NCBI RefSeq assembly: GCF_000821305.1
Contig: NZ_CCXK01000014.1
Coordinates: 563,017 to 627,016 of the forward strand
DNA: 64,000 nt
From: Clostridium culturomicium
GTDB lineage: Bacteria > Bacillota > Clostridia > Clostridiales > Clostridiaceae
Direction: 5' to 3'
In this document: in pieces, positions 41,724-50,007 of the stretch
Position numbering within the stretch: the stretch's first letter is position 1
Layout of the letters: each line of letters starts with the position of its first letter
Notes under the pieces: generated by a model
Told to the model about the DNA's origin: nothing
Seen by the model: only the letters and a program-made list of their open reading frames with translations
Database searches by the model: none
Position numbers and translations under genes: made by a program

Positions 41724-41873
41724 CTATTTTGTTTCTTTATGAAGTGTATGTTTGTGGCAGAATCTGCAGTATTTTTGCATTTCAATTCTGTCTGGATTAT
41801 TTTTCTTGTTTTTCATTGTGTTGTAGTTTCTTTGTTTACATTCAGTACATGCTAAAGTTATTTTAACTCTCAC
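41724..41873 (-). CDS. rpmG: 50S ribosomal protein L33, zinc-binding type
   Basis: A 49-residue protein from a GTG start at 41873: MRVKITLACTECKQRNYNTM at the N-terminus and ending HTLHKETK. Cys9, Cys12, Cys36 and Cys39 form the zinc ribbon of the C+ form. AGGAGGTG lies 6 nt before the GTG. It is first in the rpmG-secE-nusG-rplK-rplA unit. Confidence 0.96.
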   Translation of the reverse strand: MRVKITLACTECKQRNYNTMKNKKNNPDRIEMQKYCRFCHKHTLHKETK

Positions 41874-41976
41874 AATCAACACCTCCTAGTTGCGTGTAAT
41901 TAATTTCAATTTATAAAAAAATCCAATAAGCTTAAATAATTATTTGTTATCATTAACTGCAATTTGTTACTTTAAC

Positions 41977-42005
41977 ACTCTATCACATGTAGTGCATCAT
42001 GTCAA
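41977..42005 (-). promoter_or_regulatory. Sigma-A promoter of rpmG-secE-nusG-rplKA
   Basis: A perfect TTGACA (complement of 42000-42005) and TAGAGT (complement of 41977-41982) with a 17-bp spacer, between the tuf terminator and rpmG. Confidence 0.75.
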
Positions 42006-42069
42006 ATGTAAATACTTTCTTAATTCAAACCATTTTATTACTTATAAATTCACGCCATTAGATTTTTCT

Positions 42070-42102
42070 TTTAAAAGGACTAGGTTTTCAAAACCCAGTC
42101 CT
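42070..42102 (-). terminator. Terminator of tuf copy 2
   Basis: Stem AGGACTAGGTTTT with AAAACCCAGTCCT (42076-42102), 13 positions with one A/C mismatch, followed on the minus strand by TTTTAAAAG. It is about 20 bp after the tuf stop. Confidence 0.8.
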
Positions 42103-42121
42103 ATTTATTTTTTATTTGTAA

Positions 42122-43315
42122 TTATTCAACGATAGAAGTAACAACTCCTGAACCTACAGTTCTTCCACCTTCTCTGATCGCGAATCTTAATCCTTCATCC
42201 ATAGCGATTGGAGTGATTAATTCAACGTTCATGTCGATGTGGTCTCCAGGCATTACCATTTCCATTCCTTCTGGTAATTTGATTGATCCTGTAACGTCAG
42301 TTGTTCTGAAGTAGAATTGTGGTCTGTATCCATCGAAGAATGGAGTGTGTCTTCCACCCTCTTCTTTTTTAAGTACGTATACTTGACCTACGAATTTTGT
42401 GTGTGGGTGTACTGAACCTACTTTTGAAAGTACTTGACCTCTTTCGATGTCTGTTCTTTGTACTCCTCTTAATAGAGCTCCGATGTTATCTCCAGCTTGT
42501 GCTTCATCAAGAAGTTTTCTGAACATCTCTACTCCTGTACATACTACTTTTCTCTTATCTTCGCTTAATCCAACGATTTCGATTTCATCTCCTACATGAA
42601 GTACTCCAGCTTCAACTCTTCCTGTTGCAACTGTTCCTCTTCCTGTAATTGTGAATACGTCCTCTACTGGCATTAAGAATGGCTTATCTGTTGCTCTCTC
42701 TGGAGTTGGGATGTAGCTATCTACTGCTGCCATTAACTCCATTATGCATTTAGATGCTTCTTCATCTGTTGGGTTTTCTAATGCTTTTAATGCTGATCCT
42801 GTTATTATTGGAATATCATCACCTGGGAAGTCATACTCAGATAATAATTCTCTGATTTCCATTTCTACTAATTCTAATAATTCTGGATCGTCTACCATAT
42901 CAGCTTTGTTTAAGAATACAACTATGTATTGTACTCCAACTCTTGATGCTAGTAGGATGTGCTCTCTTGTTTGAGGCATTGGACCATCTGCTGCAGATAC
43001 AACTAGTATAGCTCCATCCATTTGTGCAGCTCCTGTGATCATGTTCTTAACATAGTCAGCGTGTCCTGGACAATCAACGTGTGCATAGTGTCTTGTTTCT
43101 GTTTCATACTCAACGTGTGAAGTGTTGATTGTTATTCCTCTTTCTTTTTCTTCTGGTGCTTTATCGATATCAGCATAGTTGAATGCTTCTGCATATCCTC
43201 TGTTAGCTAATACTGATGTTATAGCAGCTGTTAATGTAGTCTTACCGTGGTCAACGTGTCCTATAGTTCCAATGTTAACGTGCGGTTTGCTTCTTTCAAA
43301 TTTTGCTTTTGCCAT
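42122..43315 (-). CDS. tuf: Elongation factor Tu, copy 2
   Basis: EF-Tu (397 residues), with GHVDHGKT (19-26) and DCPGH (81-85). It differs from copy 1 by Val396 and by a TAA stop. The rest of the reading frame appears identical base for base by eye, and even the ribosome binding region (TAAGGAGGAATTT) is nearly the same. The copies are separated by about 16 kb and oriented the same way. It is transcribed with tRNA-Thr from a perfect consensus promoter. Confidence 0.98.
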   Translation of the reverse strand: MAKAKFERSKPHVNIGTIGHVDHGKTTLTAAITSVLANRGYAEAFNYADIDKAPEEKERGITINTSHVEYETETRHYAHVDCPGHADYVKNMITGAAQMDGAILVVSAADGPMPQTREHILLASRVGVQYIVVFLNKADMVDDPELLELVEMEIRELLSEYDFPGDDIPIITGSALKALENPTDEEASKCIMELMAAVDSYIPTPERATDKPFLMPVEDVFTITGRGTVATGRVEAGVLHVGDEIEIVGLSEDKRKVVCTGVEMFRKLLDEAQAGDNIGALLRGVQRTDIERGQVLSKVGSVHPHTKFVGQVYVLKKEEGGRHTPFFDGYRPQFYFRTTDVTGSIKLPEGMEMVMPGDHIDMNVELITPIAMDEGLRFAIREGGRTVGSGVVTSIVE

Positions 43316-43394
43316 TTTAAATTCCTCCTTATTTGGAAAACATTATATTTTCACTTGATTAATGTAAACTTATCCACGTGTGTTGCTATTTAAT

Positions 43395-43470
43395 TGGAGC
43401 TCATAACCGGGATTGAACCGGTGACCTCCACCTTACCAAGGTGACGCTCTACCTACTGAGCTATATGAGC
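43395..43470 (-). tRNA. tRNA-Thr (anticodon GGU)
   Basis: A 76-nt cloverleaf on the minus strand: acceptor GCTCATA/TATGAGC, anticodon loop TTGGTAA giving GGU, a T-arm with TTCAATC, and an encoded CCA end. It decodes ACC/ACU and lies about 80 bp before tuf copy 2, with which it is probably cotranscribed. Confidence 0.98.
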
Positions 43471-43516
43471 ATTCAATACTAAATTTAAGCTTATAAAATA
43501 CTTTTATCAGTTTTTT

Positions 43517-43545
43517 ATTATATATTAAACTAAATCATTTGTCAA
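43517..43545 (-). promoter_or_regulatory. Perfect consensus promoter of tRNA-Thr and tuf copy 2
   Basis: TTGACA (complement of 43540-43545) and TATAAT (complement of 43517-43522) are exactly 17 bp apart, starting 7 bp after the sigH stop codon. This is one of the strongest-looking promoters in the window. Confidence 0.92.
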
Positions 43546-43552
43546 CACGGTT

Positions 43553-44194
43553 TCAGCTTTGTTCCAAACACTTTTCAAGCTTTCTTTTCACTCGCTGTAA
43601 CGCATTATCAATAGACTTAGCTTGCCTGTCTAAATCACTTGCAATTTCTTGATAGGATTTCCCATCAAGATATGAATTTAGAACCTCCATCTCTAAACTT
43701 GATAGAACTTCTCCTATCTTACTTTCAATATTCTCCATTTCCTCTCGGTCAATGATAAGTTCTTCAGGGTCAGATACCTTTATACCGGATATTATATCCA
43801 ATAATGTCCTATCTGATTCCTCATCATATATAGGTTTATTCAAAGATATATAAGTATTAAGCGGAATATGCTTTTGTCTCGTTGCTGTCTTAACTGCCGT
43901 TATTATCTGTCTAGTTATACATAACTCTGCAAATACCTTAAAGGATGCTAGTTTATCGTCTTTAAAATCTCTGATAGCTTTAAAAAGACCTATCATTCCC
44001 TCCTGGTATATATCTTCCTTGTCTGCCCCAATTAAAAAATAAGATTTTGCTTTGGATTTTACAAAGTTTTGATATTTACAGAGAAGATATTCCAAGGCTC
44101 TGTCGTTACCTTCTTTTGCCATAGCTACTACTTCTTCATCTTTTTTCCCTACAAATATGGAGTTGTGTTCATTATTGCTATTTTCATTCCCCAA
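43553..44194 (-). CDS. sigH: RNA polymerase sigma factor SigH (Spo0H)
   Basis: SigH (213 residues) directs early sporulation and stationary-phase genes in endospore formers. Region 2 reads AKSYFLIGADKEDIYQEGMI and GLFKAIRDF, and region 4 has SYQEIASDLDRQAKSIDNAL. The start is a TTG at 44194, 6 nt after GGAGGGG. The longest frame (ATG at 44245) runs through that site. It follows the NYN nuclease and RlmB genes, the order typical of Firmicutes. Its presence implies a sporulating lineage. Confidence 0.93.
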   Translation of the reverse strand: MGNENSNNEHNSIFVGKKDEEVVAMAKEGNDRALEYLLCKYQNFVKSKAKSYFLIGADKEDIYQEGMIGLFKAIRDFKDDKLASFKVFAELCITRQIITAVKTATRQKHIPLNTYISLNKPIYDEESDRTLLDIISGIKVSDPEELIIDREEMENIESKIGEVLSSLEMEVLNSYLDGKSYQEIASDLDRQAKSIDNALQRVKRKLEKCLEQS

Positions 44195-44266
44195 CAATAT
44201 CCCCTCCAAAGCGTAAATAACCTCAACTAAATTATACATTAACAAATTTTATGTAGTCAAGATTAA

Positions 44267-44776
44267 TTACCTACTTCTCCTAATCTTTTCTAATTTTTCA
44301 GCACTTTCTTTATCAATATACTCTTCAAAGAGATTTCTTTGGGTTCCCCCAGTGGTTTCACAACGTTTAGCTATCCTATTCTTCTCATCATTTATCCAAT
44401 GATAAAACTCCAAAGAGGAAACTCTACTTGCTCCTCTTTGGAAAATCAACTGCTGTTCTAACGAATCAGAAGTTACTACATAGACCTCAGATTTTCTACC
44501 AATATTATTAACTGTTCTTTCAATATAACTATCAGCAGTCTCATCTGTCTTTGTAAATACTATTGTCAAATTGCCGATTCTCTCTTTTTTTTCTAAGCTT
44601 CCTTTAACCATATGAGCATCAAATACCAATACCACCTTACACCCCTTATAGGCAGCATAGTTTAATAGCAAATCAATCAGCTTAGTTCTTGCACTTTCGT
44701 AGCTATCATTTTTCAAGCTATTTAATTCCGGCCAACTATTAATTACATTATATCCATCCACGAAAATATGTTTCAA
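44267..44776 (-). CDS. rae1: NYN-domain ribonuclease, Rae1/YacP family
   Basis: A 169-residue PIN-like NYN nuclease. In Bacillus subtilis Rae1 (YacP) is an endoribonuclease that cuts mRNA in the ribosomal A site. The active-site aspartates are in the N-terminal FVDGYNVINSW and the VLVFDAH and TKTDETADSYIE segments. A TTG start with GAGG upstream. It lies between rlmB and sigH, the conserved order. Confidence 0.9.
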   Translation of the reverse strand: MKHIFVDGYNVINSWPELNSLKNDSYESARTKLIDLLLNYAAYKGCKVVLVFDAHMVKGSLEKKERIGNLTIVFTKTDETADSYIERTVNNIGRKSEVYVVTSDSLEQQLIFQRGASRVSSLEFYHWINDEKNRIAKRCETTGGTQRNLFEEYIDKESAEKLEKIRRSR

Positions 44777-44794
44777 TTTACTAACCTCATTATC

Positions 44795-45745
44795 CTATTT
44801 TAATCTTTGTTTAAGTATTTCATAGCTAATCATTCCGCAGGCAACAGATGCATTTAATGAATTAACCTTTCCTACCATAGGTATTTTCACTAAAACATCA
44901 CATTTGCTTTTTGTAAGCTTAGAAATTCCTTTTCCTTCACTTCCAATTACAAGTGCTACTGGACCTTTTAAATCTGCATCATAACAGTATTTTTCACCAT
45001 GCATATCAGCTCCATATACCCATATACCAGCTTCCTTTAATTGGTCAACAGCTACATTAATATTTGTAACCTTAGCGATTTTAATATGCTCTGTAGCTCC
45101 AGCAGAAGTCTTATATACTGTAGCTGTAACCCCTACATTTTTTCTTTTTGGAATTATTATTCCATGAACGCCACATACTTCTGCAATTCTTATTATTGAT
45201 CCAAAGTTATGAGGATCTTCTATTTCATCAAGAACTAATATAAATGGATCCTCTTCTTTTTCCTTAGCACCCATTATTATGTCTTCTATTGAAAAATATG
45301 TATACGGTGTAACTATTGCTATAACACCTTGATGAGCGCCTGTTTCGCTCATACCATCTAATTTAGCTCTCTCAACATATTTAACAACAACTGACTTTTC
45401 TTGTGCTAATGCTGTAACAACACTAATTGAACCCTTAGTATCACCTTTAGCTATCATTATGTACTCTATAGTTCTATCAGATTTTAAAGCTTCTATAACA
45501 GCATTTCTTCCTTCTATCATATCTTCTCTTGCAGCCGCTTCAAATCTCTCTGCTCTTACAAACTCTTGTGCTTGCTCTCTACCATAGTTCTTTTCTCTTC
45601 TTGGAGCTGGTGAATATTCATTTCTATATTCCTCTCCGCTTCCACGCTTAGTCATATGTTGGTCTCTTCTGTTCTTGCCTGTACGTTTTGGCTTTGCTAC
45701 TTCTCCTGAACCATAACCACTTTTGTTTTTTCTTCCATATTCCAT
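44795..45745 (-). CDS. rlmB: 23S rRNA (guanosine-2'-O-)-methyltransferase RlmB, TrmH family
   Basis: A SPOUT-class enzyme that methylates the 2'-hydroxyl of G2251 in the P loop of 23S rRNA. The substrate-binding domain starts at EGRNAVIEALKSD (about residue 78). The knotted domain has ALVIGSEGKGISKL and KIPMVGKVNSLNASVACGMI, the SAM-binding motifs. The first 75 residues form a charged, low-complexity extension rich in Arg, Lys, Gly and Tyr, not part of the fold. The 316-residue length is longer than the roughly 245 of the core enzyme. Homologues in Firmicutes are often of this longer form. Confidence 0.93.
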   Translation of the reverse strand: MEYGRKNKSGYGSGEVAKPKRTGKNRRDQHMTKRGSGEEYRNEYSPAPRREKNYGREQAQEFVRAERFEAAAREDMIEGRNAVIEALKSDRTIEYIMIAKGDTKGSISVVTALAQEKSVVVKYVERAKLDGMSETGAHQGVIAIVTPYTYFSIEDIIMGAKEKEEDPFILVLDEIEDPHNFGSIIRIAEVCGVHGIIIPKRKNVGVTATVYKTSAGATEHIKIAKVTNINVAVDQLKEAGIWVYGADMHGEKYCYDADLKGPVALVIGSEGKGISKLTKSKCDVLVKIPMVGKVNSLNASVACGMISYEILKQRLK

Positions 45746-45826
45746 CTTTATCTCTCCTATTACTATTTTGTTTAATATTTTTCTTTAGTTTATTATCAAT
45801 ATTTATTTACCTTAATATATATTTTT

Positions 45827-46621
45827 TTAAAGATTATTATATTTATCTCTCATTTCTATAACTCTTCCACAAGTCATAGCTCCCTCTGTGCAAGGTCCTT
45901 TAACGCATGCTGGACCACACCCTATAAATATATTAGGTGCTACTGCTTTTGCTTGTCTAAGCATTTCGTCAGCCATATCTCTAATTTCCCACTGAGCTCT
46001 ATCACAGCATCTGTGTCTAAAGAAATGCTTTAATTCCCTAGCATTCATAGTAACTATAATCTTTGTTTCACATGCATTGGGAAACACATATCTAGCATCT
46101 TCTATTGCAGTTTTCTCTGCCTTTGACCTCAATGACTTAAGTTCTTTTTCTGTAAGCTCTTCAACATTTTTGCTAGCTTTAAATTTTTCAATAGATTTAT
46201 CTAAGATTTCAGCCTTTAATATTTCAACTATCTTATCATAATCCTCTTGATCCCTTTTCATCGCTTCTACAAATATTTTCTTACACTCTTCATTTGCAGC
46301 AATAGCTGGTGGAATTATATACTCAAATGCTGCTAGCTTAACATATCTTTGACTTTGCTGTGAATACGAAGCAACTCTGTGTCTAACTAATTGATGTGTT
46401 AAACTTCTTGATACACCCTCAATAGCAAAAGTAAAGCTTACATGTTCCATTGGTGACTCATGCCCATAGCTTGAAAGCATTTTTATAAATTTTGCTGTTG
46501 ATTCTTCACTTAAGCCTTCTGATATTTCATCTACGCCAACTGCGCTATAGCACAACTTAGCCGCTGCTGCTATAACCTTTTCTGGATTTGGTGTGTGCTC
46601 TAAAATTTTAACTTTTAACAT
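45827..46621 (-). CDS. thyX: FAD-dependent thymidylate synthase ThyX
   Basis: ThyX (264 residues) makes dTMP from dUMP using methylene-tetrahydrofolate and FADH2. The signature RHRVASYSQQSQRY occupies residues about 80-93 and HFFRHRCCDRAQWEIR is present near 205. It overlaps mrnC by 7 bp. The presence of ThyX in this cluster is a clostridial trait. A conventional ThyA may or may not exist elsewhere. Confidence 0.95.
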   Translation of the reverse strand: MLKVKILEHTPNPEKVIAAAAKLCYSAVGVDEISEGLSEESTAKFIKMLSSYGHESPMEHVSFTFAIEGVSRSLTHQLVRHRVASYSQQSQRYVKLAAFEYIIPPAIAANEECKKIFVEAMKRDQEDYDKIVEILKAEILDKSIEKFKASKNVEELTEKELKSLRSKAEKTAIEDARYVFPNACETKIIVTMNARELKHFFRHRCCDRAQWEIRDMADEMLRQAKAVAPNIFIGCGPACVKGPCTEGAMTCGRVIEMRDKYNNL

Positions 46622-47037
46622 TTAGTTTCTTCCCCCGCTTCAATAATCTTATTAAGCAAATAATTCATTCTATCTGTTTTCCCTGCAATATACAGATAAC
46701 CTATAATTGCTTCGAACCCTGTAGCCCATCTATATTCGCTTACATCTGCATTTTTTGGTGCAGTTGATTTTGTATTTCTCCCCCTCTTAAAAACTGCCAT
46801 CTCATCTTCTTCTAATAAATCTAGAATAGCTTTAGCATAATTACTTTGAGCTTTAGCTTTAACATATGCAACAGTTTTAAGATGAAGCTTTTGTACCTTC
46901 ATCGTCTTGTTTTCACTAAGTAAATAAGTTCTAACAAACACCTCATATACAGCATCCCCTATAAAGGCTAATGTTAATGGACTAATGAGGTGCGCCTCTT
47001 CAGGTTTAAACTTTTCCTTTAGTATATCAAACTCCAT
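46615..47037 (-). CDS. mrnC: Mini-ribonuclease III
   Basis: A 140-residue RNase III catalytic domain without dsRNA-binding domain, which matures 23S rRNA ends in Firmicutes. The motif LAFIGDAVYEVFVRTYLL contains the catalytic aspartate, and the second acidic site is near EYRWATGFEAIIGYLY. GGAG precedes the ATG. Neighbours fit the known cluster with rlmB, although cysS, usual in Bacillus, is absent. Confidence 0.94.
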   Translation of the reverse strand: MEFDILKEKFKPEEAHLISPLTLAFIGDAVYEVFVRTYLLSENKTMKVQKLHLKTVAYVKAKAQSNYAKAILDLLEEDEMAVFKRGRNTKSTAPKNADVSEYRWATGFEAIIGYLYIAGKTDRMNYLLNKIIEAGEETKC

Positions 47038-47214
47038 AAACTTCTCCTTCGAAATAAACCTTCGTAAATTATAAGTTACATATAATTATAGTTTATATTC
47101 TTTATCTTTCCTAGACATATATTTATAAATCAAATCTACCTTCAATCATTTTACCATAAATATTTATTAATATACTTTTCATCTTAACTTTCTCCAAATT
47201 TAATTAATAATAAA

Positions 47215-47258
47215 CAAATAAGACTATACTTACTTGAGGTTAAGTATAGTCTTATTTG
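47215..47258 (-). terminator. Terminator of proS
   Basis: A perfect 18-bp stem (47215-47232 / 47241-47258) with an 8-nt loop and a U-rich run (GTTTATTATT) on the minus strand, 5 bp after the proS stop. It separates proS from mrnC. Confidence 0.88.
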
Positions 47259-47262
47259 AATC

Positions 47263-48975
47263 TTAAAATCTTATATTATTCTTTTCTAATTCAGCCTTAA
47301 TTCTTTCCACTGCGTTCTCTATAGTTACTTCTTCAATATCATTTCCAGTTCTTAATTTAAACTCAACCATTCCCTCAGTAACCTTCTTACCAACAGTTAT
47401 TCTCATAGGTATACCAATTAAATCTGAATCCTTAAACTTAACCCCTACTCTTTCATTTCTGTCATCTAGTAGAACCTCTATTCTATTAGCTTTTAATTCA
47501 TTATATAGCTTTTCTGACACTGCAACCTGCTCTTCATTTTTCATATTGGCTGGCATTACAATTACTTTATATGGAGCTATCTCCATTGGCCATGTAATTC
47601 CATTTTCATCATAGTGCTGTTCAATAATCGCAGCAACGGTTCTATTAACACCAATACCATAGCATCCCATTACTAGTGGCTGCTCTTTACCATTTTCATC
47701 TAAGTAATTAGCTCCCATAGCACTTGAATATTTAGTTCCTAATTTAAATATGTGGCCAACTTCTACTCCTCTTCTAATATTTATTGGAGCTCCACATTTG
47801 GGACAGCAGTCACCTTCTACAACTGTTCTAAAGTCGCCAATAGTTCCTTCAAAATCTCTTCCGTAATTAACATTGTCGTAATGATATCCTGTTTCATTAG
47901 CACCAACTATAAAGTTCTTCATACTTACTACTTCTTCATCAACAAATAATAAGTCAACCTTTAAACCTATTGGTCCAGCAAATCCAACTTCAGCTCCAGT
48001 TACTTCTAGAACTGTAGCTTCATCCGCCATTTCTAATTCAAAATTTCCTTCAATAGCATTAGTAAGCTTAGTTTCATTTAGAGTTCTGTCTCCCCTTACC
48101 ATTACACCTATTACTTGTTCACCAGCTTTGAATATAAGTGTCTTTGCAAACTTCTTGCTGTCAGTATTAAAGAACTTTTCTAATTCTTCAATAGTCTTAA
48201 CATCTGGTGTTTCAACCTTTATCAACTCTTTTTCTGCCTCAGATGATTTTTCACTTAATTGAGATGTAGCCTTTTCTGTATTTGCTGCATAGCTGCACTT
48301 AGAGCAGAATGCAATTTCATCTTCACCACTATCTGATTTAACCATAAATTCAGCAGAGCTAGAACCTCCAATGGCTCCTGAGTCAGCCTCAACTGCACTA
48401 AACTCTAATCCACACCTTGTGAATATTTTACTATATGCTTCATGCATTTTATCATATGACTTATCTAAACCTTCACTATCCTTATCAAAACTATAAGCAT
48501 CCTTCATTAAAAATTCTCTAGACCTCATAACTCCAAATCTTGGTCTTCTTTCATCTCTATATTTCATTTGTATTTGGTATAAGTTAAGTGGCAATTGTTT
48601 ATATGACTTAATTTCACTCCTTGCCAAATCTGTAAATATCTCTTCATGGGTAGGTCCAAGGCAGAAGTCTCTTCCATTTCTATCTTTTAATCTGAACATC
48701 TCTGGACCATAAGCATCCCATCTTCCTGATTCCTGCCATAAGCTTGCTGGAATTAAAGCTGATGCTGATAGTTCTTGAGCTCCTGCTTCATTCATCTCTT
48801 CTCTAACAATGTTCTCAACATTTCTTAATACTCTAACCCCTGTTGGCATAAAAGTATATATTCCTGTAGCTGACTTTCTAATTAACCCAGCTCTTAACAT
48901 AAGCTGATGACTTATAATCTCTGCTTCTCCTGGCACTTCCCTTAATGTACTTATTAACATATTTGATAATCTCAT
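47263..48975 (-). CDS. proS: Prolyl-tRNA synthetase, bacterial type
   Basis: ProS (570 residues) charges tRNA-Pro. The class II motif 2 region reads RDERRPRFGVMRSREFLMKD, and the signature QELSASALIP is visible as AQELSASALIP. The editing INS domain (about 225-400) corrects Ala-tRNA-Pro errors. The ATG has GAGGTG upstream. It is preceded by a T-box leader and followed by a terminator, so it is a monocistronic amino-acid-regulated unit. Confidence 0.97.
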   Translation of the reverse strand: MRLSNMLISTLREVPGEAEIISHQLMLRAGLIRKSATGIYTFMPTGVRVLRNVENIVREEMNEAGAQELSASALIPASLWQESGRWDAYGPEMFRLKDRNGRDFCLGPTHEEIFTDLARSEIKSYKQLPLNLYQIQMKYRDERRPRFGVMRSREFLMKDAYSFDKDSEGLDKSYDKMHEAYSKIFTRCGLEFSAVEADSGAIGGSSSAEFMVKSDSGEDEIAFCSKCSYAANTEKATSQLSEKSSEAEKELIKVETPDVKTIEELEKFFNTDSKKFAKTLIFKAGEQVIGVMVRGDRTLNETKLTNAIEGNFELEMADEATVLEVTGAEVGFAGPIGLKVDLLFVDEEVVSMKNFIVGANETGYHYDNVNYGRDFEGTIGDFRTVVEGDCCPKCGAPINIRRGVEVGHIFKLGTKYSSAMGANYLDENGKEQPLVMGCYGIGVNRTVAAIIEQHYDENGITWPMEIAPYKVIVMPANMKNEEQVAVSEKLYNELKANRIEVLLDDRNERVGVKFKDSDLIGIPMRITVGKKVTEGMVEFKLRTGNDIEEVTIENAVERIKAELEKNNIRF

Positions 48976-49086
48976 TTAATACACCTCATTTTAATTTTAT
49001 ATATTTAAATTCAATAATTAATTTTAATTGTTTTGATTTTAATTTTCTTTATATCGTTACAAGAAAAAAGTACTTAATCTTAACAA

Positions 49087-49282
49087 AATAAAAAAAGATA
49101 GAATCCACCCCCATTAGGGCGAATTCTATCGCGGTACCACCTAAAATTTATTACTTAATTCATTAACGGCCTGCAGCCGGTAGCTGTTAACTACTGCTCT
49201 GAAGTAGGTTCAAAGCTGTTGAGAATCTCTCAGCCCATGAATTCTCTCTCTGTGGTTCTGCTCCTACTAGTCTTCGTCATCA
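49087..49282 (-). promoter_or_regulatory. T-box leader of proS (proline specifier CCU)
   Basis: The T-box sequence AGGTGGTACCGCG is on the minus strand (complement of 49130-49142), and GAA-CCT-ACT at 49203-49211 gives a CCU proline specifier in Stem I. The final UGGU of the T-box would pair with a tRNA 3' end ACCA, as expected for tRNA-Pro. The terminator is a GATAGAAT...GATTCTATC stem (49097-49112 / 49117-49130) followed by U residues. Uncharged tRNA-Pro would stabilise the antiterminator and turn on proS. Confidence 0.9.
49097..49130 (-). terminator. T-box terminator hairpin of proS
   Basis: Stem 49097-49112 / 49117-49130 with an ATTA loop, then seven U residues on the minus strand. The T-box sequence is the 5' part of this hairpin, so the two states exclude each other. 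Confidence 0.9.
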
Positions 49283-49295
49283 CATATATTATATT

Positions 49296-49991
49296 TTATT
49301 CATTGCTAGAGTTTTTTAATATGTTTTCCCCTATAATCATATCATCAGGGGTTGTAATCTTAATATTAAAATAGCTTCCTTCATAAAGATACACCTTATG
49401 GTTAAACATTTCAACAACCATTGTATCGTCAGTAACCATTTTTCTGTTTTTATTAAGCTTCTCATGACAATCCAATATTAATTCATACTTAAAGCATTGT
49501 GGTGTTTGCACTAAGAAGGTAACTTCCCTATTTAAGGTTTCCTTAGAAAACCCTTCAGAATCCTTTAATTTAATAGTATCCTTTGCCTTAACTCCACAAG
49601 TACATGCACCATGAATATGGGCCATTTTAATACCCTCATCAATAATCTCATTAGTTATAAATGGTCTTGCACCATCATGAATTAATACTATATCACAACT
49701 TTTTATAGCTTTCAACCCATTATATACTGAATCTTGTCTCTCTGCTCCACCTGATACTAAAGATTTAACCTTAGAAAAGCCATACTCTTTAACAATACTA
49801 TTCTTGCAGTAGTCCATATCCTTTTCTGCACATACCAAAACTATCTCATCTATCTTTGAATTATCAGAAAATGCTTTTAATGTGTGATATAAAACTGGTT
49901 TATCCTGCAGAGTTAAAAATTGTTTATTAATTCCTGCACCCATTCTTTTTCCTTGACCTGCAGCTAAAATAAGAGCTATATTCTTTCCCAT
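49296..49991 (-). CDS. ispD: 2-C-methyl-D-erythritol 4-phosphate cytidylyltransferase
   Basis: IspD (231 residues) makes CDP-methylerythritol in the non-mevalonate isoprenoid pathway. The nucleotide-binding LILAAGQGKRMGAGINKQFL motif and the IHDGARPF motif are standard. The ATG at 49991 with GGAGG just upstream is preferred over a frame reaching 50030 inside yacL. ispF, often adjacent, is not in the window. The proS T-box begins within about 15 bp after its stop. Confidence 0.95.
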   Translation of the reverse strand: MGKNIALILAAGQGKRMGAGINKQFLTLQDKPVLYHTLKAFSDNSKIDEIVLVCAEKDMDYCKNSIVKEYGFSKVKSLVSGGAERQDSVYNGLKAIKSCDIVLIHDGARPFITNEIIDEGIKMAHIHGACTCGVKAKDTIKLKDSEGFSKETLNREVTFLVQTPQCFKYELILDCHEKLNKNRKMVTDDTMVVEMFNHKVYLYEGSYFNIKITTPDDMIIGENILKNSSNE

Positions 49992-50007
49992 AAGTCCTCC
50001 ATTGTCC

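Noticed and set aside
26020..43315. The 1.2-kb direct repeat as a mobile element or composite transposon
   Set aside because: The repeats are the two tuf genes. There is no transposase, terminal inverted repeat or target duplication.
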